From the NCBI RefSeq assembly GCF_041529975.1, contig NZ_CP168030.1, positions 930,001 to 994,000 of the forward strand: DNA of 64,000 nt, given 5' to 3'. A program made the position numbers and the translations under genes. Each line of letters begins with the position of its first letter. Position 1 is the first letter of the stretch. Positions 36,490-43,897 of this stretch are shown here, in pieces. The stretch comes from Microbacterium maritypicum. GTDB lineage: Bacteria; Actinomycetota; Actinomycetes; Actinomycetales; Microbacteriaceae. The notes below the pieces were generated by a model. The model was not told where the DNA came from. It saw only the letters and a list, made by a program, of their open reading frames with translations, and did not search any database.

Positions 36490-37829
36490 GCGGGCAGGGA
36501 GCTGCGGGGAGCGGTTCAGCGAGATCTGAAGGGCTCACGGTCCAGATCGCCGACGTCACCGTAGGGATAACGCTGAGTGGGTGCAACACAGACCTCATCG
36601 ACGCGGTCCACGCCGAATACGCCCCGATGATGCCGAGCGTCCCGGTTTCCGCGGAGACCCAGGTCGTGGTCGCGGCTGACACCGATGCTGGGAGCGGCAT
36701 GGAGCTCGTGCGGAGAGAGGTCGACGCCGCCGTCGCCGGGATCCATCGCCAACGCGGATTCATCGACTTCGGTGCAGACCTGCTCGTGGATGATCGCGGC
36801 TCTGCCCTGATCGTCACCCTGGATGGAAGCGAGCAAGCGCACGCGGTGATGGCGGCCCTCAGCGCGCGTCACACGAGGCTGCCGCCAGGGAGCTGGGTTT
36901 CTGACCGCTCGGGCAACATCGTGCATCGGGCCGCGTCGACGACGATCGCGGGCGACGCGCTGGAGAACGGTGCAGTGGGCGGATCAGCTCGTCTCATCGG
37001 CGCGCTCCTTCTGGGCGACGGGGAGAGCGTTGCCGATGCCGAGCAAGAGGACGGTGTCCTCGCGCTCGCGCGTCACACGATCGAACAGGGCTCGCCGAAT
37101 GAAAGCGCCCCCGTGCTCCGGGCGGTGCAGATGATCGCCGGGAGCACGAGCCGTATTCGACGAGTCGCTGTCGGAGATCTGTCCCACGCTCTCCGCGAGG
37201 TGGCGGAGCGGTTTGCCGAGGGGCCTCGAACGATGCGGTTCGCGCCACCGTCTCCCGTGCACTCCGCTCCCGCATCGGTTCCGACGAATGACGGGAGCAA
37301 AGTGTGGTTCCGCGGGCCCGCGCACGACTACCTCCAGCGCGACCATGATGTGCTCGTCGTCCGTCGATCGGGCGACGGGCTGGAGCTGGAAGCGCTGCAG
37401 TCGCACGCGCGCGCGCTGTGGATGCACGCCGACGGGGCCAGTAGGGAGCAGCTCCTGAGTATCGTGCGGGATCAGTCCTCTCCGGAGAGGAGCGAAAACA
37501 CACCCCTCGAGGTCGTGTTCGACGAGCTCGTCAGCGAGGGGTTGCTCGTCGACGAGCCGAGTTGGGCCGTGCGGTCGAACGTCGCATACTCGACGAGCTC
37601 ATCGCAGACCTTCGTGCTCGGGACTGACGGGGGAGACCTCCAACCGCTCGCCCTGGAAGGACCGGCGATGACGATCTGGGAAGCCATGATCGAGCGACCT
37701 CACATCTCGATCACCGAGATCACCGCGTGGTGTGCGGAGCGCTATGACGTCGACGCGGATGGCATCCGGCCGGAGGTACAGCAGATGATGGAGGACTTGC
37801 GCGAGCGCGACCTGATCGGCTGGGTCTGA
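36486..37829 (+). CDS. Degenerate HprK-like protein fused to two PqqD-like domains
   Basis: 447 residues if it starts at TTG 36486, which overlaps the previous stop; no ATG or GTG fits better. Residues of about 17-260 line up along their length with the intact kinase at 42787 (FGADLLVDDRGSALIV with GLATDDGRVVVL; WVSDRSGNIVHR with YVSDETIGIDD), but the P-loop is replaced by TLDGSEQAHA, so ATP binding is unlikely. Two PqqD-like winged-helix units follow: about 272-360 (VWFRGPAHDYLQRDHD to LVSEGLLVDE) and 370-447 (ALEGPAMTIWEAM to LRERDLIGWV). PqqD domains bind leader peptides in other systems. The pairing with an active paralogue suggests a pseudokinase scaffold. Confidence 0.75.
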   Translation: MSGQGAAGSGSARSEGLTVQIADVTVGITLSGCNTDLIDAVHAEYAPMMPSVPVSAETQVVVAADTDAGSGMELVRREVDAAVAGIHRQRGFIDFGADLLVDDRGSALIVTLDGSEQAHAVMAALSARHTRLPPGSWVSDRSGNIVHRAASTTIAGDALENGAVGGSARLIGALLLGDGESVADAEQEDGVLALARHTIEQGSPNESAPVLRAVQMIAGSTSRIRRVAVGDLSHALREVAERFAEGPRTMRFAPPSPVHSAPASVPTNDGSKVWFRGPAHDYLQRDHDVLVVRRSGDGLELEALQSHARALWMHADGASREQLLSIVRDQSSPERSENTPLEVVFDELVSEGLLVDEPSWAVRSNVAYSTSSSQTFVLGTDGGDLQPLALEGPAMTIWEAMIERPHISITEITAWCAERYDVDADGIRPEVQQMMEDLRERDLIGWV

Positions 37830-37853
37830 CAACTGGCCTCCGCGCCGACCGGC

Positions 37854-38537
37854 CTACGGCCCGCCCCACCGCCCGATCGGCCACAGGATGGCCCCGGCCT
37901 TGCCGAACACGTCGTCGCGCGTCATCCAGCGCCAGCAGCTCTCGTCCGGATCCGCCGTCCCTCGGCAGAGGTACGCGGAGTCGGCCGAGTTCGCCCGATT
38001 GTCTCCGAGCACGAGATACGAATCCTCCGGAACGGTGACCGGCGCGAAGCAGCGGGTCGACATCGGTTCGCTGTCGCAGTCGAGTGAATCTGTGACGAAC
38101 GGGAGATCTTTGACGACATACGGCTCGTCGAGCGGCTCGCCGTCGACCAGCACCCTGCCCTGGGCGTCGCAGCACTCCACGGTCTGCCCGGGTCCGGCGA
38201 TGACCCGCTTCACCAGCACGTAGGGCCGGATGCCGGTGGTCTCGCCGACCCAGTGGAACGCCTGCGAGAACCAGTTTCCGCCGGCCGCCGGCTTCTCACC
38301 CCAGGCCTCATCGGGACGGAACACGACGATGTCGCCCGGCGCGGGGTCTGCGGCGACGTAGGCGAGGCGGTTGACGATGAGGCGGTCGCCGGGCTCGAGC
38401 GTCGGCGACATGGATCCGGACGACGGCTGGCCGATGAAGGCGACGATGATGCCGGTCAGCGCGAGGGCGAGCACGATGTTCACCCAGATGTTCCCGAGGA
38501 GTCGCCGACGCGGTCTCGGTGCATCTGTCGTCATCAT
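37854..38537 (-). CDS. Signal peptidase I (S26 family)
   Basis: 227 residues from a tandem ATG-ATG behind GGAGAG. One membrane helix (about 17-36) leads into the catalytic motif SSGSMSPTLEPGDRLIVNRL with the nucleophile Ser42, and VLVKRVIAGPGQTVE carries the general base Lys110. YLVLGDNRANSADS is the conserved box E. It removes signal peptides on the outer face of the membrane. Box D is followed by an insertion with Cys residues. It converges on the HprK/PqqD pseudokinase gene with 24 bp between stops, and could serve exported products of this region or general secretion. Confidence 0.93.
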   Translation of the reverse strand: MMTTDAPRPRRRLLGNIWVNIVLALALTGIIVAFIGQPSSGSMSPTLEPGDRLIVNRLAYVAADPAPGDIVVFRPDEAWGEKPAAGGNWFSQAFHWVGETTGIRPYVLVKRVIAGPGQTVECCDAQGRVLVDGEPLDEPYVVKDLPFVTDSLDCDSEPMSTRCFAPVTVPEDSYLVLGDNRANSADSAYLCRGTADPDESCWRWMTRDDVFGKAGAILWPIGRWGGP

Positions 38538-38573
38538 CTGCTCTCCGGCTCGCGCGCTGCGGTGTCGACACAA

Positions 38574-38579
38574 TACTGT
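38574..38579 (+). promoter_or_regulatory. -10 box of a leaderless acyltransferase transcript
   Basis: TACTGT ends six bases before the ATG at 38586, with no ribosome site. Confidence 0.6.
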
Positions 38580-38585
38580 CAGTGA

Positions 38586-39650
38586 ATGGCCCAGTATTCC
38601 GGTGACAGCGGTCCCCGCCTGCTCGAGTCCGCGCAGGCGTCGCAAGCCCAGCGACTGCTCATCCCCGACGTCCTCCGTGGCATCGCGATCGTCGCGATGG
38701 TGATCGCGCACGCGAACCCGTTCCTGCCCGAACTGCCCTGGGCCGCGAAGTTCGTGACGGCGAACCTCAGCGACCTGGCGTCGCCGCTGTTCGCGCTCGT
38801 CATGGGCATGTCGGCAGAGCTCGTCTGGCGCCGTGGCGGACGCGTCGGCGTCACACTTCTGCAGCAGGTCATCCGCGGACTGTTCCTGATCGCGCTGGGC
38901 GTCTGGATGGCGACCTGGGGCTCGTGGGTCGACGTGATCCTGGCGTATCTCGGCGTGACCATCATCCTCGGAGCGCCGATCCTCCTCGCGCGCACGCCCG
39001 TGGTGATCGGAGTGACGGCGGTCCTCCTGCTCATCAGCCAACCGCTGGTGGACCTCGCCCGGACCTGGACCTGGGTGTACACGGCGCCCGCCCCGGTCGC
39101 CGACATCATGCAGTGGCTCTTCCTCGGATCGCACTACCGCGTGCTCAATCTCCTGCCGATGTTCCTCATCGGCGCGCTCCTCATCCGGCACGGTCTGCAG
39201 CGCGACCGACTGCTCACAGTGCTGGCGATCGCGGCACCGCTTGCCTACGTGGCCTGGGCTGTTGGGCAGCGGCTCGGCGGCGTGCAGTCCGGCGACTACC
39301 TCGACACCCTGAAAGACTTCGGCCTCGTCTTCGCGGTCTACGTGATCGTGGTCTTCGCCGCGACCGCTCGACGCGACGGAGTCAAGCGCTTCTGGAGCCC
39401 GATCTTCGTGCCCCTCGTCGCATGCGGACAGGTCGCGCTGAGTCTCTACCTGCTGCACGTGGGGCTCATCGCGCTGTGGAACAACGCGAACGGACGTCCG
39501 ACCGAGAACTTCTGGCCGGGGTGGCTCGTGATCGTTCCGGGCATGATCCTGGTGGGGTGGCTCTGGTGGCGGTTCGTCGGCACGGGCCCCGTCGAATGGG
39601 TGATGGGCTGGCTGACCGGTCGGCGCAAGCCCCTGCTCCGGAGGCGATGA
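38586..39650 (+). CDS. Multi-pass membrane protein, DUF1624/HGSNAT-like acyltransferase
   Basis: 354 residues with about ten hydrophobic segments. RLLIPDVLRGIAIVAMVIAHANPFLPE near residue 22 matches the start of the heparan-alpha-glucosaminide N-acetyltransferase catalytic family (DUF1624), which moves acetyl groups across a membrane onto a sugar. A C-terminal LSLYLLHVGLIALWNN also fits this family. Next to polysaccharide genes it may acetylate an extracellular glycan, but the acceptor is not known. It is divergent from the signal peptidase gene. Confidence 0.75.
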   Translation: MAQYSGDSGPRLLESAQASQAQRLLIPDVLRGIAIVAMVIAHANPFLPELPWAAKFVTANLSDLASPLFALVMGMSAELVWRRGGRVGVTLLQQVIRGLFLIALGVWMATWGSWVDVILAYLGVTIILGAPILLARTPVVIGVTAVLLLISQPLVDLARTWTWVYTAPAPVADIMQWLFLGSHYRVLNLLPMFLIGALLIRHGLQRDRLLTVLAIAAPLAYVAWAVGQRLGGVQSGDYLDTLKDFGLVFAVYVIVVFAATARRDGVKRFWSPIFVPLVACGQVALSLYLLHVGLIALWNNANGRPTENFWPGWLVIVPGMILVGWLWWRFVGTGPVEWVMGWLTGRRKPLLRRR

Positions 39651-39677
39651 TCGCAGCCGCGCGCCACTGACACCGCG

Positions 39678-40667
39678 TCAGGCGGGGGAGACCTCGACCG
39701 CCGCACGGATGCTGTCGATCAGCACCCGCACCTCGTCGCTGCCGACCGCCAGCGGCCCGGCCTGCGTCCCGTCGGTGCCGATGAGGGCGGCCACCGGGGT
39801 CGCCGCTCCGATGCTGAGCACCGCCGCAACAGAACCGCCCACGTCGAGCGCGAAGCGCGTCGAAGCGGGGAGGTCGTGCGGCGGCTCTGTGCTCGCCGCG
39901 ACGCTCACGGCGCGCTGGATCACGTAAACGTCGACAACGGCCGCCAGAGTGGCCTCTGCGGCCTTGAGTGATGTCATGGCGGTCGCGCACGCGTGGCACC
40001 CTGGCGCCACGAACACCAGGAGTCGGGCGCGGGCGGCCGGGGCGAGCACGTCGACGATCTCCGCAGTGCCAGGCAGCAGCACGGCGCCGGCTCCACGGGG
40101 AATCTGCGCATCCGCTCGTCCGGCGGCGTTCGATGCGCGGACCAGGGACCAGACGCCGACGGCGATCAGCAATCCTGCACCGACAGCGCCGAGCACGAGG
40201 GGCACCGTCGGGCCCGTGAGGAGCGTGGCCGGAATCCCGACGGGCTCGGAGACGGCGGCCGTGGCGACGGCCCCTGCCAGCACGGAGGCGGCGATGGCGG
40301 TGAGGACCGCGTTGCGCACGATGAGGCGAGGTCCGATCGCGGAGGGGAGCCAGTCGCCGAAGCAGCCGCAATCATCGGTGGCGCCGAGGCGGTGCGCCCG
40401 GATGACGGCGATCAGAAGGCCGGAGGTCAGCAGGAGCGCCGCGGCAGCGAAGACCACGAAGAGCCAGCCGTCCGTCGCGAGCAGCCCGACGGCGACGACC
40501 GCCTCGACGGCGATCAGTGCTCCGGCCGCGGTCTTCGGGTGACCGACAGGGATACGCAAGGCCGCGAAGGCGGCGCTTCCGCGATCGGCCGATCGGAGCT
40601 TTCCGACGGCGCTCACGGCGAAGACGACGGCGAGGAAGAAGGCAAGCGGAACGAGGAATGCGCTCAT
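39678..40667 (-). CDS. MauE/DoxX-like membrane protein with thioredoxin-like C-terminus
   Basis: 329 residues from the ATG at 40667. The N-terminal half has four to five membrane helices with KLRSADRGSAAFAALRIP and the loop DDCGCFGDW, the signature of MauE-type proteins linked to disulfide formation. The C-terminal part from about residue 220 is soluble and has LLVFVAPGCHACATAMTSLKAAE, a thioredoxin-like CxxC site (CHAC). It probably moves electrons to or from cysteines outside the membrane, like the MauE-MauD pair joined in one chain. The substrate is unknown. Confidence 0.8.
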   Translation of the reverse strand: MSAFLVPLAFFLAVVFAVSAVGKLRSADRGSAAFAALRIPVGHPKTAAGALIAVEAVVAVGLLATDGWLFVVFAAAALLLTSGLLIAVIRAHRLGATDDCGCFGDWLPSAIGPRLIVRNAVLTAIAASVLAGAVATAAVSEPVGIPATLLTGPTVPLVLGAVGAGLLIAVGVWSLVRASNAAGRADAQIPRGAGAVLLPGTAEIVDVLAPAARARLLVFVAPGCHACATAMTSLKAAEATLAAVVDVYVIQRAVSVAASTEPPHDLPASTRFALDVGGSVAAVLSIGAATPVAALIGTDGTQAGPLAVGSDEVRVLIDSIRAAVEVSPA

Positions 40668-40691
40668 GGGTTGATTCTCCCGGATCGGAAA

Positions 40692-40722
40692 AGCGGGCGG
40701 ATCCTGGAAGGATCCGCCCGCT
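40692..40722. terminator. Hairpin upstream of the MauE-like gene
   Basis: A 13-bp perfect stem (AGCGGGCGGATCC with its complement) around a TGGAA loop. It is the second hairpin downstream of the Tat-exported protein gene. Confidence 0.75.
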
Positions 40723-40770
40723 CGGTGCTGCACGTCGCCCTGCCGCCACCATCGGCGGTGGCCGGAGCGA

Positions 40771-40808
40771 CGATGGGAGCGTCGGTGCTGGGCCCGGCGC
40801 TCCCATCG
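40771..40808 (-). terminator. Terminator of the Tat-exported protein gene
   Basis: An 11-bp stem (CGATGGGAGCG with CGCTCCCATCG) closes a 16-base loop, starting 8 bases past the stop codon at 40817. Confidence 0.75.
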
Positions 40809-40816
40809 AAATCCGC

Positions 40817-41365
40817 TCAGAGCAGGTTGATGCCCACGTTCTGCGAGGTCGAGTTGTTGCCGGTGACCGAGTCGCCGGTGACGGTCGCGGACATGACCTG
40901 CTGCGGTCCGCCGAGGAGCGAGGTGAGCAGCCCGACGTTGAGCAGCGAGTCGAGCGTCGTGCCCAGGCCGATCACGATGTTGCCGCCGGCGGGGATCGAC
41001 GGGAGCGTCAGCGTGTAGTTGCCGTCTGCCCCACCGATGGACACCCCGGCCACGTTGGCGATGTTCAGGCTCAGCAGGCCCGGGTTGTACTGCACGACGG
41101 CCGTGGCGCCGGCGGGCGAGGCGTCGGTGCCGTTGTTGGTGATCGTCAGCGTGTTCACGGTGTTGATGGTCGCCAGCGTCAGGGGTGGCAGGCCGAGGTT
41201 CAGCGAGATCGGGCCGCTGAGCGCGGGAACGAGGTCATCGTTCACCAGCGACGCGGCCGCGAGCGGCGTGGCGACGGCTGCCGCGATGACGGGGACCGAC
41301 CATGCCGCGCCCTTGACGATCGTGCGGCGCGAGATGCCCTTGTTCTTCTGGATTTCTTCGGTCAC
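40817..41365 (-). CDS. Tat-exported small surface protein
   Basis: 182 residues from the GTG at 41365 (GGGAGGG upstream). The N-terminus NKGISRRTIVKGAAWSVPVIAAAVATPLAAAS is a twin-arginine signal, so the protein leaves the cell folded. The mature part is a roughly 140-residue beta-rich domain low in Cys and charge (SLNLGLPPLTLATINTVNTLTITNNGTDASPAG), like DUF11/CARDB-type adhesion modules. No membrane anchor or sorting signal. Its 5' leader shares an unusual structured element with that of the peptide gene at 42568. Function unknown. Confidence 0.8.
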   Translation of the reverse strand: MTEEIQKNKGISRRTIVKGAAWSVPVIAAAVATPLAAASLVNDDLVPALSGPISLNLGLPPLTLATINTVNTLTITNNGTDASPAGATAVVQYNPGLLSLNIANVAGVSIGGADGNYTLTLPSIPAGGNIVIGLGTTLDSLLNVGLLTSLLGGPQQVMSATVTGDSVTGNNSTSQNVGINLL

Positions 41366-41372
41366 GTGAGTG

Positions 41373-41451
41373 CCCTCCCTGTTCGATGCAGATGCGGTTT
41401 CCCGCTGTGTCGTGAAGAGGCGACACGTTGTCTGCATCCCCCAGGAGCCTC
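41373..41451 (-). promoter_or_regulatory. Structured 5' leader, copy 1, covering the Shine-Dalgarno
   Basis: Read on the minus strand, the leader runs GAGGCTCCTGGGGGATGCAG, then hairpin GTGTCG-N8-CGACAC (41407-41426), then TCTGCATC and the ribosome site CAGGGAGGG. GATGCAGA (41431-41438) can pair with TCTGCATC (41385-41392), and CTCCTG (41442-41447) with CAGGGAG with one bulged G, so the ribosome site would be closed. Copy 2 lies at 42574. Confidence 0.65.
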
Positions 41452-41561
41452 TTCGTGGTCATCAAAGTAGGGAGAGGAAGAGGGGGAGGAAGGGGGTTTC
41501 GGTGAACTACGCGCAGGGTGCGCTCAACCTGCGCGATCTGTTCGTTTCCGCGTGCGCGGAG

Positions 41562-42458
41562 CTACGCGCGGCGCGAGGAGCGCAGTGTGCGCGGGGTGGC
41601 CCGATAGGCCTCGTCGAGTGCCCTGCGCATGCTCATCGGAGAGTGGAATCCGGCACGCTGCGCGATCTGATCGATGCTCAGCACGTCGTAGCGACTGTCG
41701 ACGAGCAGCGAGTGCGCCAGCCGCGCGCGCTGCCGACGGATCTCGGCCGCCACGCTGTTGCCGGATTCGGAGAAGACGAGCTGCAGCTGCCGCAACGACG
41801 ACTGCACCTCGTGCGCCACACGTGACGGGTTCAGTGAGGGGTCGCCGCACTGCTGCGAGATCACCGCGATGGCGCGCTCACGCAGCACGGCATGCGGCGA
41901 GCCCTGCCCGCTGACCCCGCCGATCCGGTCGAGGAGCACCGCCCCGCACATCTCCATCACCAGTTGCTCGATCGCGTACTGCTCGATCGGAGATGCCTTG
42001 TCGTCGGTGTCGAGAAGGCACCCGATGAACTGCTGCATCGAGGTATCCAGGAGCCGGCGGTCAGCGAACACGCTCGCATCGGGAGGCAGCGACGGCACGA
42101 ACGAGGCGATGGCCGAGCGCGGCACGAGGGCGGCGACGAAGCGCCACTGTCCGGCCCACCGCAGTCGGCGTGCGATGCCGTGTGCGGCGACGACGAGACC
42201 GCCGTCGGTCTCGACCCAGGGTTCGCCCTCGAGACGTGACCACAACGCCTGCGCTTCGACGAACGCGAACACGGCGTGGTCGGGGTACGAGCTCACGGTG
42301 TCCACGTGGAGTTCGGAGGTCCCTCCGCCTGTGCTGAGCAGGCGCACACCGCCGGAGGCACGCTCCCGGGAACGCAGTCCAGGGCGGTCTCCGACCCGCC
42401 GGACACCGTGCTTCGCGAGCTCTCTGTCGTCGATGACCTGAGCGTGGGAATGACTCAC
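41562..42458 (-). CDS. AraC family transcriptional regulator
   Basis: 298 residues from a GTG (AGGGGA upstream). The C-terminal part from about 195 is the double helix-turn-helix: NPSRVAHEVQSSLRQLQLVFSESGNSVAAEIRRQRARLAHSLL and LSIDQIAQRAGFHSPMSMRRALDEAY. The N-terminal 170 residues resemble an AraC-ligand-binding-like cupin region (DHAVFAFVEAQALWSRLEGEPW). Its start overlaps the stop of a 37-residue peptide gene, so the two are translationally coupled. A leader element common to this operon and to the Tat-protein gene makes the latter a candidate target. Confidence 0.9.
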   Translation of the reverse strand: MSHSHAQVIDDRELAKHGVRRVGDRPGLRSRERASGGVRLLSTGGGTSELHVDTVSSYPDHAVFAFVEAQALWSRLEGEPWVETDGGLVVAAHGIARRLRWAGQWRFVAALVPRSAIASFVPSLPPDASVFADRRLLDTSMQQFIGCLLDTDDKASPIEQYAIEQLVMEMCGAVLLDRIGGVSGQGSPHAVLRERAIAVISQQCGDPSLNPSRVAHEVQSSLRQLQLVFSESGNSVAAEIRRQRARLAHSLLVDSRYDVLSIDQIAQRAGFHSPMSMRRALDEAYRATPRTLRSSRRA

Positions 42459-42568
42459 GAGACGTCCCCTTTCAGGGTGCCAGCGAGCGGCAGTAGCGCC
42501 TCTGCGATCGGTGCGGCCTCGAAGCCGAAGCCCCGATACAGCGGTGTATTGAATATAGATTCAATCAT
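42455..42568 (-). CDS. 37-residue peptide upstream of and coupled to the AraC gene
   Basis: The ATG at 42568 has an excellent ribosome site (AGGAGGT, seven bases upstream), and the frame runs 37 codons to a stop that overlaps the AraC start. The peptide begins MIESIFNTPLYRGFGFE and ends LAGTLKGDVS with a C-terminal Ser. No signal peptide or Cys. It could be a leader peptide that couples AraC translation, a signal for the regulator, or a RiPP-like precursor. ATTGAAT-ATAG-ATTCAAT (42548-42565) is a short hairpin or operator inside its first codons. Longer in-frame versions (to 42709) have no such ribosome site. Confidence 0.6.
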   Translation of the reverse strand: MIESIFNTPLYRGFGFEAAPIAEALLPLAGTLKGDVS

Positions 42569-42573
42569 CCCGG

Positions 42574-42647
42574 ACCTCCTGTCAATGCAGATCTCGAATT
42601 CGTGTAGTGAGACGACACGAAACTCATCTGCATCCCCCAGGAGCCTC
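42574..42647 (-). promoter_or_regulatory. Structured 5' leader, copy 2, covering the Shine-Dalgarno
   Basis: On the minus strand GAGGCTCCTGGGGGATGCAG is identical to copy 1. ATGCAGAT (42626-42633) can pair perfectly with ATCTGCAT (42585-42592), around an inner hairpin TTCGTGT-N9-ACACGAA (42599-42621). CTCCTG (42638-42643) can pair with CAGGAG (42576-42581), which is the ribosome site of the peptide gene. Confidence 0.7.
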
Positions 42648-42773
42648 ACTGCGAGCCACCGTAGAGCGCCCGTCAGGGAAAATCGGACGAATAGACGAAA
42701 AGCGCGCAATGTGCGTTGTTCCTGCGCGGAATGTGCTTTCGCGTGCGCGGGTCGCCGAGTCGAAGAACGTGGA

Positions 42774-42779
42774 TAGGCT
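42774..42779 (+). promoter_or_regulatory. -10 box of a leaderless HprK/PqqD transcript
   Basis: TAGGCT ends seven bases before the ATG at 42787; no ribosome site is seen. Confidence 0.6.
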
Positions 42780-42786
42780 TGCTGCC

Positions 42787-43872
42787 ATGTCCGATCGCCT
42801 CCTCGTCAACGCGGTCGGAGCCGTCATCGAGATCGACGCCTCTCAACGCGACGAAGACTTCCGGGCTCGCGCCGCCGCTGCCTGGACGGACGCGCGCTAC
42901 GAGGGCGATCGAGTCGCCGATGCGGTCGCCGTGGTTCCGGCCGACACGGAGGACGCCGCAGCCCTCTCCGCGCTCTCGACCGACGTCACGATCAAAGCCC
43001 TCGCGCACCGCCGACACGACCCGATCTGGATGCTGCATGCTGCCGGTCTCGCCACTGACGACGGTCGCGTCGTGGTCCTCAGTGCGGCATCCGGCACCGG
43101 CAAGACGACGGCGGCGCGCCACCTCTCGAAGCGCTACGCGTATGTGAGTGACGAGACCATCGGCATCGACGACACCGGTCGCGTGGTGCCTTACCGCAAG
43201 CCACTGTCGATCATCGAACAGGATGCCGTCCCCAAGGCTCAGGTCGCGCTGTCGAGCATCGGCGGCGCGCACCCGCTTCCCGATGAGCTGCGGGTGGCGA
43301 AGATCGTCGTGATCGATCGCTCGCCGGAGGGCCCGGAAGCGCCCGAGATCGAACCGCTGGACATCGCGGATGCCCTGGCGCTGCTGGGGCCGCAGACCAG
43401 CTATCTCTCCGACGGCCCGGTACCCCTGCAGCGGATCGCTGCGCTGCTCGAAGCCACCGGCGGTGCCGTGCGACTGCGCTACCGGGAGGTGACGGGCATC
43501 GACGGGATCATCGATGATCTGCTCGACGTCGAGCCGGCTCCGATTCCGTCGATCGTCACCCGCACCGCACCCGTGGTCGAGACGTCAGTCGCGGACGCAT
43601 ACCGCCGTGCGGAGACGGTCGACGAGCTGGTGCTCGACGGCCGCATCGCCGTGCTGCGGCGGACGCCGACCGGGGGACAGGTGCACGTCCTCGACGGCAT
43701 CGGCCCGACGATCTGGACCGCGGCCGCAGGGGGGAGCGCGCTCGCTCAGCTCGTCGACGCCGTGGTGAGCGCGCACGGGGAGCCCGCGGATGGAGACCCC
43801 GTGACGATCGTGCAGACGGCCGTGCAGGTGCTCATCGCCGACGGGATCCTGCTGCCGCCGACTCAGCCCTGA
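42787..43872 (+). CDS. HprK-like kinase fused to a PqqD-like domain
   Basis: 361 residues. WMLHAAGLATDDGRVVVLSAASGTGKTTAARHL contains an intact P-loop (AASGTGKT, about 100-107), followed by YVSDETIGIDDTGRVVPYRKPL, the pattern of HPr kinase-related proteins. From about 270 a PqqD-like winged helix follows (VADAYRRAETVDELVLDGRIAVLRR to LIADGILLPP). In paeninodin-type clusters HprK-like kinases phosphorylate a C-terminal Ser of a lasso precursor, and PqqD domains bind its leader. Here both are on one chain. Its neighbours are the peptide-AraC genes, divergent, and a convergent tyrosine kinase. The substrate is unknown. Confidence 0.85.
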   Translation: MSDRLLVNAVGAVIEIDASQRDEDFRARAAAAWTDARYEGDRVADAVAVVPADTEDAAALSALSTDVTIKALAHRRHDPIWMLHAAGLATDDGRVVVLSAASGTGKTTAARHLSKRYAYVSDETIGIDDTGRVVPYRKPLSIIEQDAVPKAQVALSSIGGAHPLPDELRVAKIVVIDRSPEGPEAPEIEPLDIADALALLGPQTSYLSDGPVPLQRIAALLEATGGAVRLRYREVTGIDGIIDDLLDVEPAPIPSIVTRTAPVVETSVADAYRRAETVDELVLDGRIAVLRRTPTGGQVHVLDGIGPTIWTAAAGGSALAQLVDAVVSAHGEPADGDPVTIVQTAVQVLIADGILLPPTQP

Positions 43873-43897
43873 GAGGGGCCGCAGACCGAGCGGTGAC

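Noticed and set aside
42455..42709. An 84-residue version of the peptide gene
   Set aside because: The extra 47 residues run back through the conserved leader and have no ribosome site; the ATG at 42568 has a near-consensus one.
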